A program made the position numbers and the translations under genes. Below the pieces are notes generated by a model, which was not told the DNA's origin, did no database searches, and saw nothing but the letters and a program-made list of their open reading frames with translations. Positions 50,919 to 61,713 of a stretch of 63,783 nucleotides of DNA are shown one piece after another. Each line of letters starts with the position of its first letter. Within the stretch, counting starts at the first letter, position 1. This DNA comes from Gnetum montanum (Eukaryota > Streptophyta > Gnetopsida > Gnetales > Gnetaceae). The DNA lies in the NCBI GenBank assembly GCA_015680685.1, contig MNCI01011487.1:75669-139451 (forward strand), given 5' to 3'.

Positions 50919-52640
50919 GCTTCTTTAGCAATTTTTAGAGTAGTTTAGAATTTTTCATCCAATGAATCCCACATTTTACCTACTTTGGCTGAAATTGTAA
51001 ACATACATTTTTGAATTGGCAAGGTCTTTCTGTTCACGACCTCATCAAGTGGTGACTCCTCCTCATTGTCACAACATCAAACCTCCCTCTTTTTGATGGA
51101 AGGATCCCAGTTGTATTCTTCAGAATTTTCCATTTTCTTAACTCTCCTTCTTATTTTTCTACCTACACAATTAGCCTTTGAATCTAATGGGCTTTAAGTT
51201 TTTATAGTCTCCATTTGGCAAAGATCCCAAGAGTTCTTCTTGTTTTCAAACTAAGTTAATCTATGATATGGAAAAGTTGTTTATGCTAAGAATAACCATG
51301 GCTAGGGCATTAGTGTATGAGATAATAGTATCTACCCATGTGGCATCCATGGATTTATGGTTTCCTTGCTTCCAGCCTTGGATTTTCTTTCTCAGATTAC
51401 ACACTCTGGAGTACATTTGATACTTATCATTAAATAGCTCTAGAATTGTACTCCACCTACAAATGGATTCCAGCTCCAAGGACCGATACTAGCTTTTTGC
51501 TTCCTTAATGAGTGTCTTGGAAAATAGCTTTAATTTCTACCAAAAATTTTCAATATTTTGTAAGGCACAAGCATCATTAAAAGGTTGAAGATGTGTTTTT
51601 GGATCAAAGTTATATTCCCCTCAAATATGGGAATATTGTTCATATCAAGTTGTCTGATTTAATTATCTTTCACATGCTTGGTTCAAATTTTTATAGCCTC
51701 TACAATATTTAGCATGCTTAGATTTGCTAGAAAAGGCTCATCATCATCATTATTAAGATGGTATTAATGATGTCCTCTACTACCCCTTCATTCATGGTGG
51801 ACCCAATGATCATCATTGTTGTCCTATTGTTTCCCTTTATCATGATTGTTCTTTTTGTGGTGTTTATTAGAACTAGATGAGGAAGAAAATGATGCAAATG
51901 AAGAGGGCAAAGAGGGAGGAGCACTACCACCACCATGGTATCTACCAAATTCTCTACAATTGTCATGGTCACATTTGTTAGTTTTCTTATCATCTTGATG
52001 CTTGTTCGAGCCCCTTCCTTGACTTCCATTTTTACTTAAATCTAGATTGTTGATATTGGACTATAGATTCAGGGTCGCACCCCCATCACCAATAATAAGG
52101 GATGGGGAATCTTAATGTTAAGAACTCCTAGAGGATGGATTATTACTATCATTTTTTAAAGTAGGAACAAGGGATTGGTGAACTATTTTCCCTTCATAAT
52201 TTCATGGTGCTTCTCCTAGTGTCGATCTCTCCTACATTGTGTTTCAATGGAATGATAGTTTCGGTAGTCATAATCATGCACAAGGTACTCCTCTTGAAGA
52301 TCTTGGATGTCTAACCTCCTAAGAGTTTGAAGTAGCATCTTGGGCATAGATTGATTGAGAGGCATTACAATGTTGCCTTTCATACCTCGCTATCACATAT
52401 GTTCATCCTAATGTAGGATGAAGGTCAAGTCAAGTACATACTCATCTAGAAGAGTATACACCATCTTACATTTTTTAGGGACTAGCAGTTTATTATAAGA
52501 AATTTTTCAATACAAATAAGATATCAGTGTGCTTATGTGACTATATTTATCATGAGAATGATTTTGACATTAGGGTTCATCCAACAATGTTAATGATGTT
52601 CACTAAACCTCAATAGTGCATGTTTCAAACAAAAAGAGTA
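50919..52640 (-). pseudogene. gag-position region of the Athila-like element
   Basis: This broken minus-strand coding region lies between the primer-binding site and the Tat-like insertion. The frame 52320-52200 includes LLQTLRRLDIQDLQEEYLV. 51479-51261 has RKKIQGWKQGNHKSMDATW. A low-complexity Ser/His/Asn-type stretch lies near 51900-51730. The position after the primer-binding site suggests gag, but no diagnostic motif is intact. Confidence 0.5.
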
Positions 52641-52656
52641 CCCAATAATAGCACCA
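52641..52656 (-). other. Primer-binding site (tRNA-Asp type) of the Athila-like element
   Basis: On the minus strand TGGTGCTATTATTGGG begins one base after the LTR end ..TAATCA. It aligns with TGGCGCCGTTGCCGGG, the site complementary to plant tRNA-Asp used by Athila elements. All six differences are C>T or G>A transitions. Confidence 0.75.
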
Positions 52657-52657
52657 A

Positions 52658-53216
52658 TGATTAGTCGTGAGTACCCGTATGCTCAACCATATGAATCACT
52701 AAGCATTCACATGCAATTCAATCAAATTTCACGGACTCTATGTCTTTTGATACACTAGCCTCTAGGAAGTGAACTTGCCATAATAGTCATTTATTGTCTT
52801 TCCAATTACCCTTGTGATGTAAAAAGGTATGATTAAGTGTAATCGAGGCATATGATTTTTATTATTTTATGTTTTATGTTCCTAGTGCTTTACAAGAGAG
52901 AAATGAAGTAATTTAATAGCTAATTTAATTTATCTAATTAATTAATATCTAACTAATCCTAACATAAGTATTCGGTCTCACTTTCCGTACACATCTTGAA
53001 TGCATACAACACTTCTAGGCTACCAAGCATTAAGCACTGCTAGGATTACCAAGTGCTATATGTTATGCTCGAAGTAGTTGTGCTTATGCATTTAATCTAT
53101 ATAGCCTAATTAATTCATTAATCAATTAAATTTTATTTTAGCTTAATTGATTGCATAATTAATGAAAATAGTAAATGTAGAAATAAATCATTAATCTATT
53201 CCAAGCACTGCAAGGA
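52658..53216 (-). mobile_element. 5' LTR of the Athila-like element (U3 missing)
   Basis: It matches 19944-20480 closely (GTACACAT.TTGAATGCATACAACACT and CTACCAAG..TTAAG..CT). It stops at 53216 after TTCCAAGCACTGCAAGG, where the 3' LTR continues for about 340 bp more. The lost part is U3 with the promoter. EPRV sequence begins at once. Confidence 0.82.
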
Positions 53217-53248
53217 ATTATAGAATTTGAATAAATAGCTTCATCCAT

Positions 53249-53261
53249 GGCTCTAATACCA
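53249..53261 (-). other. Viral primer-binding site, tRNA-Met type
   Basis: TGGTATTAGAGCC on the minus strand is one transition from TGGTATCAGAGCC, the initiator-tRNA-Met site of caulimovirids. The putative start codon of the polyprotein follows at once (ATG at 53248). Confidence 0.82.
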
Positions 53262-53643
53262 TTTTGATGGATCACATTACACAATGATGATGGAGCCTAA
53301 TATGATTAGATTTCCTTTACATATAAATCAAGTGCAGCATGGAATTCACTTAGAGAAATAAATACCATTACAATAATAATAAATGATCCAAAATTAAAAT
53401 GAGAAAGCTTGACTGAGAGGTGTAGTGCACTATGATCAATTACCTAATGTCCACTGAAGAGTCTTGATTGGCACTCGTTATGCAACAGTGAAGCTCTAGA
53501 GTTTACTAGGTTACACCATTAGATCGTATTCACTTAAGAATACTTCAATTGCTAGGGATTTCCACAAGAAGAAGTTCCTCAAAAAATTCAGCTTCTATTG
53601 CAAATGCTTTAACTTTAGATGATTACATATGAGCAAAGATATG

Positions 53644-53653
53644 CTATTTATAG
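53644..53653 (-). promoter_or_regulatory. EPRV promoter TATA box (unit M)
   Basis: CTATAAATAG on the minus strand, about 390 bp upstream of the primer-binding site. It is conserved with 60631-60640. Confidence 0.65.
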
Positions 53654-53799
53654 TGAACAATAGATCCTTATGACTAGCTATAGTTGTCTCCAAATGGACA
53701 GTTGTTATTACAAACTAGCTTACATATGCTATAGAGACATGATAGACTTGGTACAAGCATGCAATAATGACATAGATATTTTTATAAAGCTTTGAGGAT

Positions 53800-54368
53800 T
53801 ATGTTTTAAACACTACAAATCTTAGCCCTTGCTTTTTGACGTTCAGTGCAATTACAGATCAGCTTGGTCATTTCCTCCAACAGTGTTGATGGTGATGTCT
53901 GGGTGTCCTAGGAATCTTCAAGGACAAGTAGAGGCCTTTGAACCTTTTGTTCATTTTGGTAAAGGATGTCTTCTCCATACAAATTAATCCTTTAAAACAC
54001 TTGGCATAATGATATTTCACAGCCATCCCATTCTAACAATGTATTGAAATAATTGCAAGATAATTGATTGGCAAACAAATGTTGGCTTGTCAATATGATG
54101 TTATCTAGGACCTCATAAAGTTGCATATGTGCTAGAATGCATGGCTTGATCTTGAACCACTTCAAATTATTGATCAAGTAATCAATCCTTCCAGCCATAT
54201 TGACAAAGAAATTCATGATAGGATACAACTTCGAGATACTATTTGATAACTCTTGTGGAAAGTACTGGATGATGTTTCTACACCTTATAACCCTTTGTTC
54301 TAGTGTACCTAGTGGCCAGTTCATCTAGTCTTCTAGAGGTGGTTCTATTCTAGCTAAACTTGATGGAA
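53800..54368 (-). pseudogene. EPRV C-terminal extension after RNase H (unit M)
   Basis: The frame 54324-53992 starts MNWPLGTLEQRVIRCRNIIQYF and continues with MNFFVNMAGRIDYLINNLKW, matching 59972-60202. A Cys-containing block near 53880-53830 reads LICNCTERQKARAK. Its function is unknown. It lies between the RNase H end and the promoter, where some caulimovirids have an extra ORF. Confidence 0.6.
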
Positions 54369-54374
54369 AAGCAT

Positions 54375-55740
54375 GCTACACACTATTGAAGAAAGATTAA
54401 GGATCATATAAATGTATTATTATCTTATGGATAACACTTATTCTTTAAACCCTTGTCTTCAAAATTTAGATGAATTTGTGCAAGTTCATCTGAGACATGG
54501 AAGTGCATTTAGTGGTTTGGAAAGTGATAATACCAAATAAAAAGTATTATTAAAGGATAAAAGAATGATAAAGGCAAAGGTATTATTGAAGAGGAATTTT
54601 AGTTTCCAATTTATGATCTATCTGATAGACAAGAATGATCAAATGAGTGGGATATGCCTATCCCTTGGTCAAACCAATTATCTAGATATTCTAAAGATAA
54701 TGAGTCATTTGATGAAGAGGATGCTAAGCTCATTCCATAAATTGAAGCAGGAGATATAGATGTATACACTAAATATTCTATAGCAATCAATGATGAAGAA
54801 ACTACAAAAAGGAGAGCTGCTAACATAGATACTAGAGGATTTGAAGATTGGAGGTATAAACTCACACATGAAGTAGGTATCATAGAAGACTTTGATGACC
54901 TACAAGAAATAGATCAAGAAACCCATCAAGCCTTCATGATAACAGGAAAATTTGTAGACCTCCTATCTCAAATTGGTGAAGAAATGTCTGAAGATCAAAA
55001 GGTTGTCATCCCATTTCATGAAGCCATGCTCAGTCACAAGTCTTTTGTTGCTCCTGATGAAAAGATGGAATTTCATGAAATTCCCAAAGAATCTATATAT
55101 TCTTTTTTAAATATGTTTTTAGCTAGATTCACCACTTCTGTCAAATAGTCTAAAGCAATTTTAGACATCAAGGGTAACAAGATAAGGCTAATCTTTTTCC
55201 CGCTCTTTGTGGAAGAAGAAGTCATAAGGTCAAAGCAACAAGGATATCAATATGTTCACCTTGAACATATTGATATTCTAGTAAGTCCAAAATTTAATTA
55301 CAATATTAATGTTAAATTTTTGGTTATGCTCTTATATAGTCAAGTTGTTAGATATGGAATGAATGAGAATCAAGATTTAGTATGGGATATGGCTAAAGTT
55401 TGTTAGTTTTATGGAATTCTAAATGCCAATGCCTTATGTTCAGTTCAACCAAATTATTAGTTGTCTCTATATGATGAACATATATCCTCTACTCTATTAC
55501 TTTATGTGGAAATTCATGGTGTCAAGTTATTACTAGGATTAGTATATGCTACTATTGGTGCTAGAGGAACATTTCAACTTACAAATACAATCTTCATGAA
55601 TCATAATCTGAAGTGGGAACTTAAGTTTTCTATCGAAAGTAAACATTTTCTAGCATGTGGAAGATCTATAGAAGTAGATAATTATGTCCAAGGATTTCCT
55701 AGAATCCGTAAGTTTCTATGAGATTAAGAATTCCAAACAT
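54375..55740 (+). pseudogene. EPRV movement protein (unit P)
   Basis: Frames 54936-55148, 55209-55406 and 55461-55721 form the most readable movement-protein copy, with one stop or frame change between each. An acidic N-terminal part is followed by the 30K core: YVHLEHIDILVSPKFNYN, LSLYDEHISSTLLLYVEIHG and YATIGARGTF. Movement proteins of this superfamily form tubules or gate plasmodesmata for cell-to-cell spread. The copy is inactive because of internal stops. Confidence 0.78.
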
Positions 55741-56640
55741 CCAAAAGGGCAAAGAAAAGGTGGAGAAAATATCCAATCCAACAATTTGGTCACTCAACTA
55801 TAATTGAATCACCAATGTTATCTTTGGTCTTACCTACTACCAAGTTTGAAGAAGGATCTTCATTAAAGGGTAAATCCACATCTCCTAATTTTGATTGTAA
55901 ATGAACTTTATTTATGATGTAGCCTTGCGAAGTGAAAGGAAGAAAGCTGGTGCAAGGTGGAAATTGGCCTCCATAAGGATCACATTACATGACAGTCTTA
56001 GAAGATCTAGTTTCAGACACCAGAGTAGATTGTAGTTATTCACTTAAAAATTCAATAGACTCATGGCAAAATCAAAAGGAAGAGGTTCATCAGTTAAATT
56101 ATTTGTTTCATTAATCTTCATATTGTAGTAGAAATATTAATAATATAGAATCAAAGTTAGATGAGGTACTCAGTTAGATGAATTTATATGAAGATATATT
56201 TAAAAAGAAAAATTAAAGAAAAATAATTTTTTGAAAGAATGTTTACCTTAGAAAAATAGTTAAAGGTTCCTCCAATAAAGATAATTCTAGAAAAAACAAC
56301 AAATGTTGCTCAATTGATAGATATGGATGATCTTCAGCAAAAGATAGAAAATCTAAAGAAAGAAAAGCACTTGAAGAAACCACTTTCATCAGTCTCATCA
56401 AAAGAAGGAGAAAATTATCAAGGTAGAATTATGATGTTCTACCCAAGAAAGTTGTATGAGCCACCACCAACTTTCATAGCTCTCCAAGAAATGTAAGCGG
56501 CCTTAGCTCCACTAATCAACATCAACTACCTAGCACCAAAGGAAATACTACATATAATTAGATTGTGGGTAGATCATATTTTAGTTGCTAAAATGTCCCT
56601 AAGGGTAGATGAATGCATTGTTATTAATGTTGGCATGACT
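55741..56640 (+). pseudogene. EPRV region between movement and coat proteins (unit P)
   Basis: The frame 56314-56496 has a Lys/Glu/Leu-rich coiled coil (DDLQQKIENLKKEKHLKKPL) then EGENYQGRIMMFYPRKLYEPP. Upstream pieces at 55980-56180 match unit M at 18517-18290. Its role is not established. Confidence 0.6.
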
Positions 56641-57400
56641 AGAGCTATGGGAAAAATATGGGACTAGTGAAAAAGTTCAAAGGCTAAAGCTTAAGAATAA
56701 GTTCTTCAAAGTGGGCTTCAAGGTCTGTTTGTTACACTCATTACTAAATTCATTGTAGATATTTCTACTAATTTAAGGCTACAAGATAAGTTGTTACTTA
56801 GCCAAAGGAAGCTATATAATTTGAAAGATTTTGAGCACTATAGTACTAACTATAGCAAAGAAGTGTATAGATTAGCCTTGCATTGAGATCAAGTAATTGC
56901 TTATATGTATTTGGGTTCATTGCCAAATAAGATAGGATAGTTAGTATTATATAATTCTATGGCTACAAATCTTGACTTGTTGCTAATTTATTTTGTGGAT
57001 ATAATCCACATGGCAAGACAAGAATTACAAAAATCATGTTACCAAATTAGTCTATCAAAGAATTTTCCTTCTATCGAAGCTTGTGCTCAAGTATATGGGG
57101 TTGATACTTTTGGGAAAAAGCCTATAAAACCATTCAAGAAGAAGACCAAGAGAGGATTCCCTACAAGGAAATCATTTGGAAAATGAAGAAGTAGGATATT
57201 TCTAGCAAAGCCTAGAATATTTAGACCTAACCACCACATAAGGAGAATACAGCAGCCTACAAATAAGAAGAGTATCTTTTGCTATAACTATAACTAGAGA
57301 GGAAATTATGGGTATGAATGTCCCAAGAAAACAATTCTAGAAAAGGTTAAGGCATTCTTTGATGTATATATAGAAGAATGGGAACCAACTAAATCAAAAG
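56641..57400 (+). pseudogene. EPRV coat protein with zinc knuckle (unit P)
   Basis: The frame 56959-57186 ends in a Lys-rich tail (GVDTFGKKPIKPFKKKTKR). At 57283-57330 a zinc knuckle follows: CYNYN-stop-RGNYGYEC. Its second Cys is Tyr and one position is a stop codon. Unit M keeps the second Cys but has lost the His, so the two copies decayed separately. A coat protein packages the viral genome. Confidence 0.75.
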
Positions 57401-58020
57401 AGAAATTGGAGGAATGTCTAGCAAAGAAAGAAATTGTTTATAAATTAACATTTGTAGATGATGAAGAATAAGACTCAAAATATGATGAATTAGAGGATGA
57501 AAATGAAGAAGATAAAGAGCTTTCCTAGCTTTTTATGATCAAAGGATCTTGAACAGAAAATGAAGAAAAAAAAGAGGTTGATTAGACATAAGAAGACTTA
57601 GAGGAACTAAATTAGTTTCTCAACACATATCAAGACTAAAGCTTTGATGAAGGAGAATTCTCCTTAGCCTCATTTGTAGCAAGTTTTATTAACCCTTTTG
57701 CTATTTTGTAGGATCAAGAAGTAAGTATTAATGGCAATGTTGCCAACTCTGAATAGACCCTTAACACTGAAGGTTGTCAAGAACATCTATCGCTTTTATC
57801 CAAAGATGAATCAATGATAAAAGAATAAGGTAAAGCTACTATTACATCTAAAATTCCAGAAAATTTTCTCATGACTCCTTATGAGAAAATATTTCTAGTT
57901 TAGAAAGACCATCCAAAGATGATCAGGATCAAAAATTCAGCTCTACCAAAATCAATCATGTACCAGGTAAAGAAGACAATTTCTATAGTGTGCATCATCA
58001 TCATCCCAATTAAGGTGGAA
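57401..58020 (+). pseudogene. EPRV acidic linker (unit P)
   Basis: A Glu/Asp-rich stretch (57455-57620) with several stops, followed by a Ser-rich segment up to the protease. It matches 17130-16480 of unit M. Confidence 0.55.
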
Positions 58021-58400
58021 AATGATGGCAAAGTCAAATGGTGAAAATTCAACACCTTCATTGATACTAGAGCAACCTTAAATTTTTCTAATCATAGTAT
58101 TATGGAAAACTGGGTGGAATGTATGTGACAGTCCAAGATTGAAATCATGAATGGGGTAAGACATCTCAACAAGTTTGCTCTAGATGCCCCTATTTGCATT
58201 AATGATGTGCTCATAGGAGAAATGGAATTTTTTGAAATTAGTAATAGTAGATGTGATATTGGGTTGGGAGCCAATTTTATGGAGTCAATCTCTCCATATA
58301 CAAGTGAAAAGGAATTGCTCGGATGTTCAGTTGGTGATAGAAAGATCATAGTATGATGTATCCCACTAGAGATTCATAAGATCCATTTTAAACAAACAAG
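58021..58400 (+). pseudogene. EPRV aspartic protease (unit P)
   Basis: The active-site block at 58055-58090 reads FIDTRATLNFS. The catalytic Asp and Thr are present but Gly is replaced by Arg, a single-base change. The C-terminal half is the open frame 58147-58356, with FALDAPICINDVLIGEMEFF. It is non-functional because the Gly is essential in retropepsins. Confidence 0.75.
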
Positions 58401-58479
58401 GTTCTATACCTCCAATCCAACTCTTGAAGAAATTCTAAATAAAACAATGATGCAAGAATTGTAGAGATATAAGTATCAA

Positions 58480-59300
58480 AAGGTTCAAAATATTCTAAAG
58501 TTTCAAGGAAAGCTTAGTGCAAAACAAGTCAACGAGATCACCTCAACTCTACAGAGTTGCTTCTGTGAACATCCACTATAGTTCTAGTTGAAGGATAGCC
58601 CCATAGCCTATATTCCTACACTCCATCCAATCCCAATGCAGAGTAAAGCAATTTCCATTACTAGAAAGGATGAAGCAAAAGTTGCAAAATAAGTGGCAAA
58701 ATTTGAAAAGAAAGTGTTAGTAAGGCCATCCAATTAGAGTTATTCTTGTGTCTATTTTATTGTTAGGAATCATGTAGAAATAAAAAGAGGCAAGGCAAGA
58801 ATGATGATAAATTATATCCCATTGAATGTGATAATGGTTGACATTAAATGACCTCTACCCAATAATGAAGAATTGAAGAGTGGTAGTCAAGAAAGTCTTT
58901 TCTAAGTTTGATTGTAAGTTTGGCTATCATCAGATTAAAATTGCAAATTAGGACATCCACAAAACTACTTTTAGCATGCTAACTAGTCTTTTTGAATGGC
59001 TTGTAATGCCCTTTGGCTTGAAGAATGCTCCATCCTAATTCTAGTGTTACATGGATGTTATTTTTAGTGAGCATAAAGATTTCATTACAAATTATATAGA
59101 TGACTTTTTGAATTATTCATCCTCCGTAGAAGAACACTATGATCATCTTTGCATATTTTCTACTTTATTGAAAGAACATAGAATAGGACTATCAAGAGAT
59201 TTGAAGAAGTTTCAAGTTTGCAAAAATAAAATTGAGTTTCCTGGGATTTTAATCAAGGATGGAAAAATACATATGTATCCATAGGTTTTAGAAAAGATTT
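58480..59300 (+). pseudogene. EPRV reverse transcriptase (unit P)
   Basis: Conserved blocks in order: RMMINYIPLN (58800), SKFDCKFGYHQIKIAN (about 58905), WLVMPFGLKNAPS (about 58998) and the catalytic FITNYIDDFLNYSS (59080-59120, YIDD intact). The open frame 59051-59284 covers the palm and thumb. It is closer to caulimovirid than gypsy reverse transcriptase because no integrase follows and RNase H is adjacent. Confidence 0.85.
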
Positions 59301-59399
59301 CTTTGTTTCTTGATAAGCTTTAATCAAAGGAGTAGTGTCTTTGATTTTTAGGATGTTTAAATTATGTTTTGAAATATATATCAAAGCTTTCTTAAAAAA

Positions 59400-59935
59400 T
59401 GATGACTATTAGAAAATGTAAGAACTCATCATCCTTCCAATGGACTAGTGAAGCTACCAAGCAAGTTTAGGCATTAAAAAAGGAATGCACAAATTTACCA
59501 CCCTTGGAACCCATGTTCAAGGAACCTTTTATTCTCAACACAGATGCAAGCTATGAAGCTTTGACTATGATCATACTTAAAGTAGGCCCAACCAAAGAAG
59601 ATGAAAAATTATGTTCTTATGACTCGAGAGCTTTTGCAAAGAATGAACTAGCATATTGGCTTGTAAAAAATGAGATACTATTAGCAATTAGAGATTTGAA
59701 AAAATTTCATCTATATCTCATTAAAGAACCATTTATTCTTAGGACTGATTCTACAAATCTAGTAATGTCAATGAAAAGAAAGAACATGTTCTCACCAAAA
59801 CTCCAAAGGTTTTCCTAGCAATTTCTTTTGTCTCAATATGACTTTTCTATTGAGCATATTCCAGAAGAAATCAATAGTTTTCCAAATGCATTGACCAGAG
59901 AGCTAAAAAGTTGTATGCTGCATGCCTAACTATCA
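59400..59935 (+). pseudogene. EPRV RNase H (unit P)
   Basis: The frame 59504-59818 has ILNTDASYEALTMIIL (first catalytic Asp), ELAYWLVKNEILLAIRDLKKF (Glu) and FILRTDSTNLVMSM (Asp). After one stop, a tail with FSIEHIPEE and NALTREL follows. All three catalytic acidic residues are visible, better preserved than in unit M. Confidence 0.85.
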
Positions 59936-59959
59936 AGTTTACATAGAACAGGACCACCT

Positions 59960-60505
59960 CTAGAAGACTAGATGAACTGGCCACTAGATACACGAGAACA
60001 AAGGTGGTGTAGGATCATCATCAAGTACTTTTCACAAGAGCCATCCAACAGTATGTTAAAGTTATATCCTACCATAGATTTCTTTGTCAACATGGTTGGA
60101 AGAATTGATTGCCTGATCAATAATTTAAAGTGGTTCGAGATCAAACCATGCATGCTAGCCCATCTACAACTTTATGAGGTCCTAAATAACATCATTTACT
60201 AACACACCAATAACTGTTAGTCATCCCACAATTATTTCAATACATTGTTAGAATGGAGCACCTGGGAAACTTCATTATGTTAAGTGTTTCAAAGGATCAA
60301 TCTGTACAAAGAAGTCACCCTTTACCAAAATGAACAAAATGTTGAAAGGCCTTCATTTGTCCCTAAAGATTCCCAGGACACCATGACATCACCATCAACA
60401 CTACTGGAAAAAATGACCAAGCTTATCTGCAGCTGCAGCAACTGTCAAAAAGGAAGGGCTAAGATTCATAATGTTCACAAAGGAATCCTCAAAGCTTTGT
60501 AAAAA
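59960..60505 (+). pseudogene. EPRV C-terminal extension after RNase H (unit P)
   Basis: Frames 59972-60202 and 60284-60502 encode a conserved segment starting MNWPLDTREQRW with FFVNMVGRIDCLINNLKW. It ends in a Cys-containing block CSCSNCQKGRAKIHN. Both viral copies keep it in the same place, so it was probably a real viral product. I cannot assign a family. Confidence 0.6.
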
Positions 60506-60630
60506 TATCTATGTCATTGTCGCATGCTTGTACCAAGTCTATCATGTCTTTGTAGTGTATGTGAACTAGTTTGTAATAATACTTATCCATTCGAAGATGA
60601 CTATAGCAGGTCATAAGGGTCTATCATTCA

Positions 60631-60640
60631 CTATAAATAG
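60631..60640 (+). promoter_or_regulatory. EPRV promoter TATA box (unit P)
   Basis: CACTATAAATAGCATCTCTCT lies about 130 bp after the C-terminal extension, in a non-coding region conserved with 53644-53653. Pararetroviral intergenic regions carry the pregenomic RNA promoter here. Confidence 0.65.
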
Positions 60641-60985
60641 CATCTCTCTACTCATATGTAATCATCTAAAGTTAAAGCATTTGCAATAGAAGCTAAAGTT
60701 TATGAGGAACTTCTTCTTGTGGAAATCCCTAGTGATTGAAGTATTCTTAAGTGAATATGACTCAATGGTGTAAGCTAGTTAGCTCTAGAGCTCTATTGTT
60801 GCATAACAAGTGCCAAATTGATACTCTTTAGTGGGTATTGGGCAACTGATCCAAGTGCGTTGCACCTCTCGGTCAGGCTCATTCATTTTAATTTTGAATC
60901 ATTCATTATTATTAGAATGATGTTTCTTTCTCTAAGAGAAATTCATGCTACTCTCGATTTGTATGTGAAGCTCTTACATTTTTTT

Positions 60986-61626
60986 TCCATGATTTTGTAG
61001 CAATCAAAAAGTTCTTGTAGCATGTGTTTGAGTTCATTGTTTGAATTTTTTATTTAGGTAGTTATTCTTAGATGTGACTATGACAAATAATAAAGATGCA
61101 AATTGATTCATACTCATGACAACACTCTAACTTAGATTAGTATTCTATTTTCAAGAATTTACTTCTGTTGCAATTTTTTGTATCATTAATTAGCATAATG
61201 TTTATGTTTTCTTACATATTAATTAAGATAGAATAAGCACATCAAGATCTCAAACATTAAAACACATATTAACTTACTAATCCTAGTGGTTAGTTATTTT
61301 AGTTCACTTAGTGGTTAGTTAGCTTGATGGCCTAACAATTAATGTGTAAATCTAAGAACAAGCCTAGAAGATTGATAGAGCCAACATTTATCACCTTAGT
61401 CTAGATTAATATTTATTTATTATTTTAGTAAATTTATAACTAGTAACCATGGAAAAAAAACACCATCAATTATACAAGTCAATTATACTTAACTGTACAA
61501 AACTATGGTTATGCTTGCATAAAAGTGACCTTTCTTTAGATTTGATTACAGCAACTCAAAGATTATATTGTTAAAATTACAAATAGCAATTCAAAGAAAA
61601 AACTTAAATTCTAGAGCAAAATTATA
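60986..61626. other. AT-rich stretch without recognised gene
   Basis: Homology to the EPRV unit ends near 60985. No coding pattern is seen before the LINE fragment. It may include decayed LINE sequence. Confidence 0.4.
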
Positions 61627-61713
61627 GTTAAGAAAGGTTATCTACTTTCTCCAACTCTATTTGGCATCTTTATTGATGAAATGCAGGAATGGTTGTGCAA
61701 GGGGCTAGATAGT
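61627..61713 (+). pseudogene. LINE reverse-transcriptase fragment
   Basis: One open frame reads KKGYLLSPTLFGIFIDEMQ then EWLCKGLD. This matches the conserved (Q)GCPLSPTLF..YID..E.WL block of plant LINE-type reverse transcriptases, with Cys>Tyr and Pro>Leu changes. It stops where the LTR begins at 61714. The short length limits confidence. Confidence 0.6.

Larger units (their letters stand above)
19944..53216 (-). mobile_element. Athila-like gypsy element, split by a Tat-like element
   Basis: The 5' LTR (53216-52658, truncated) is followed by a tRNA-Asp-type primer-binding site and a gag-position region. The element is then interrupted at 50918/30482 by the Tat-like element. It continues with protease, reverse transcriptase, RNase H, integrase, an extra ORF in the env position, a purine tract and the 3' LTR (20826-19944). 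Without the 20.4-kb insert it is about 12.8 kb. Both ends abut EPRV sequence, so it inserted into the EPRV. Confidence 0.75.
53217..54368 (-). mobile_element. EPRV unit M, upstream part: C-terminal extension, promoter, primer-binding site, start
   Basis: Reading the minus strand from 54368: C-terminal extension after RNase H, intergenic region with TATA box, then the primer-binding site and start codon at 53248. It is homologous, inverted, to 59930-60985. It would connect to 19943 before the Athila-like insertion. About 220 bp of viral sequence, judged from 14305-14527, is missing at that junction. Confidence 0.8.
54375..60985 (+). mobile_element. Endogenous pararetrovirus unit P (Caulimoviridae-like)
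   Basis: A 6.6-kb plus-strand unit: movement protein, coiled-coil segment, coat protein with zinc knuckle, acidic linker, protease, reverse transcriptase, RNase H, C-terminal extension, intergenic region with TATA box. It starts about 75 nt into the N-terminal region (compare 14475) and ends before the primer-binding site, so it is about one genome length and is permuted. It lies head-to-head with unit M. There is no integrase and no LTRs. Every module carries stops. Confidence 0.87.
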
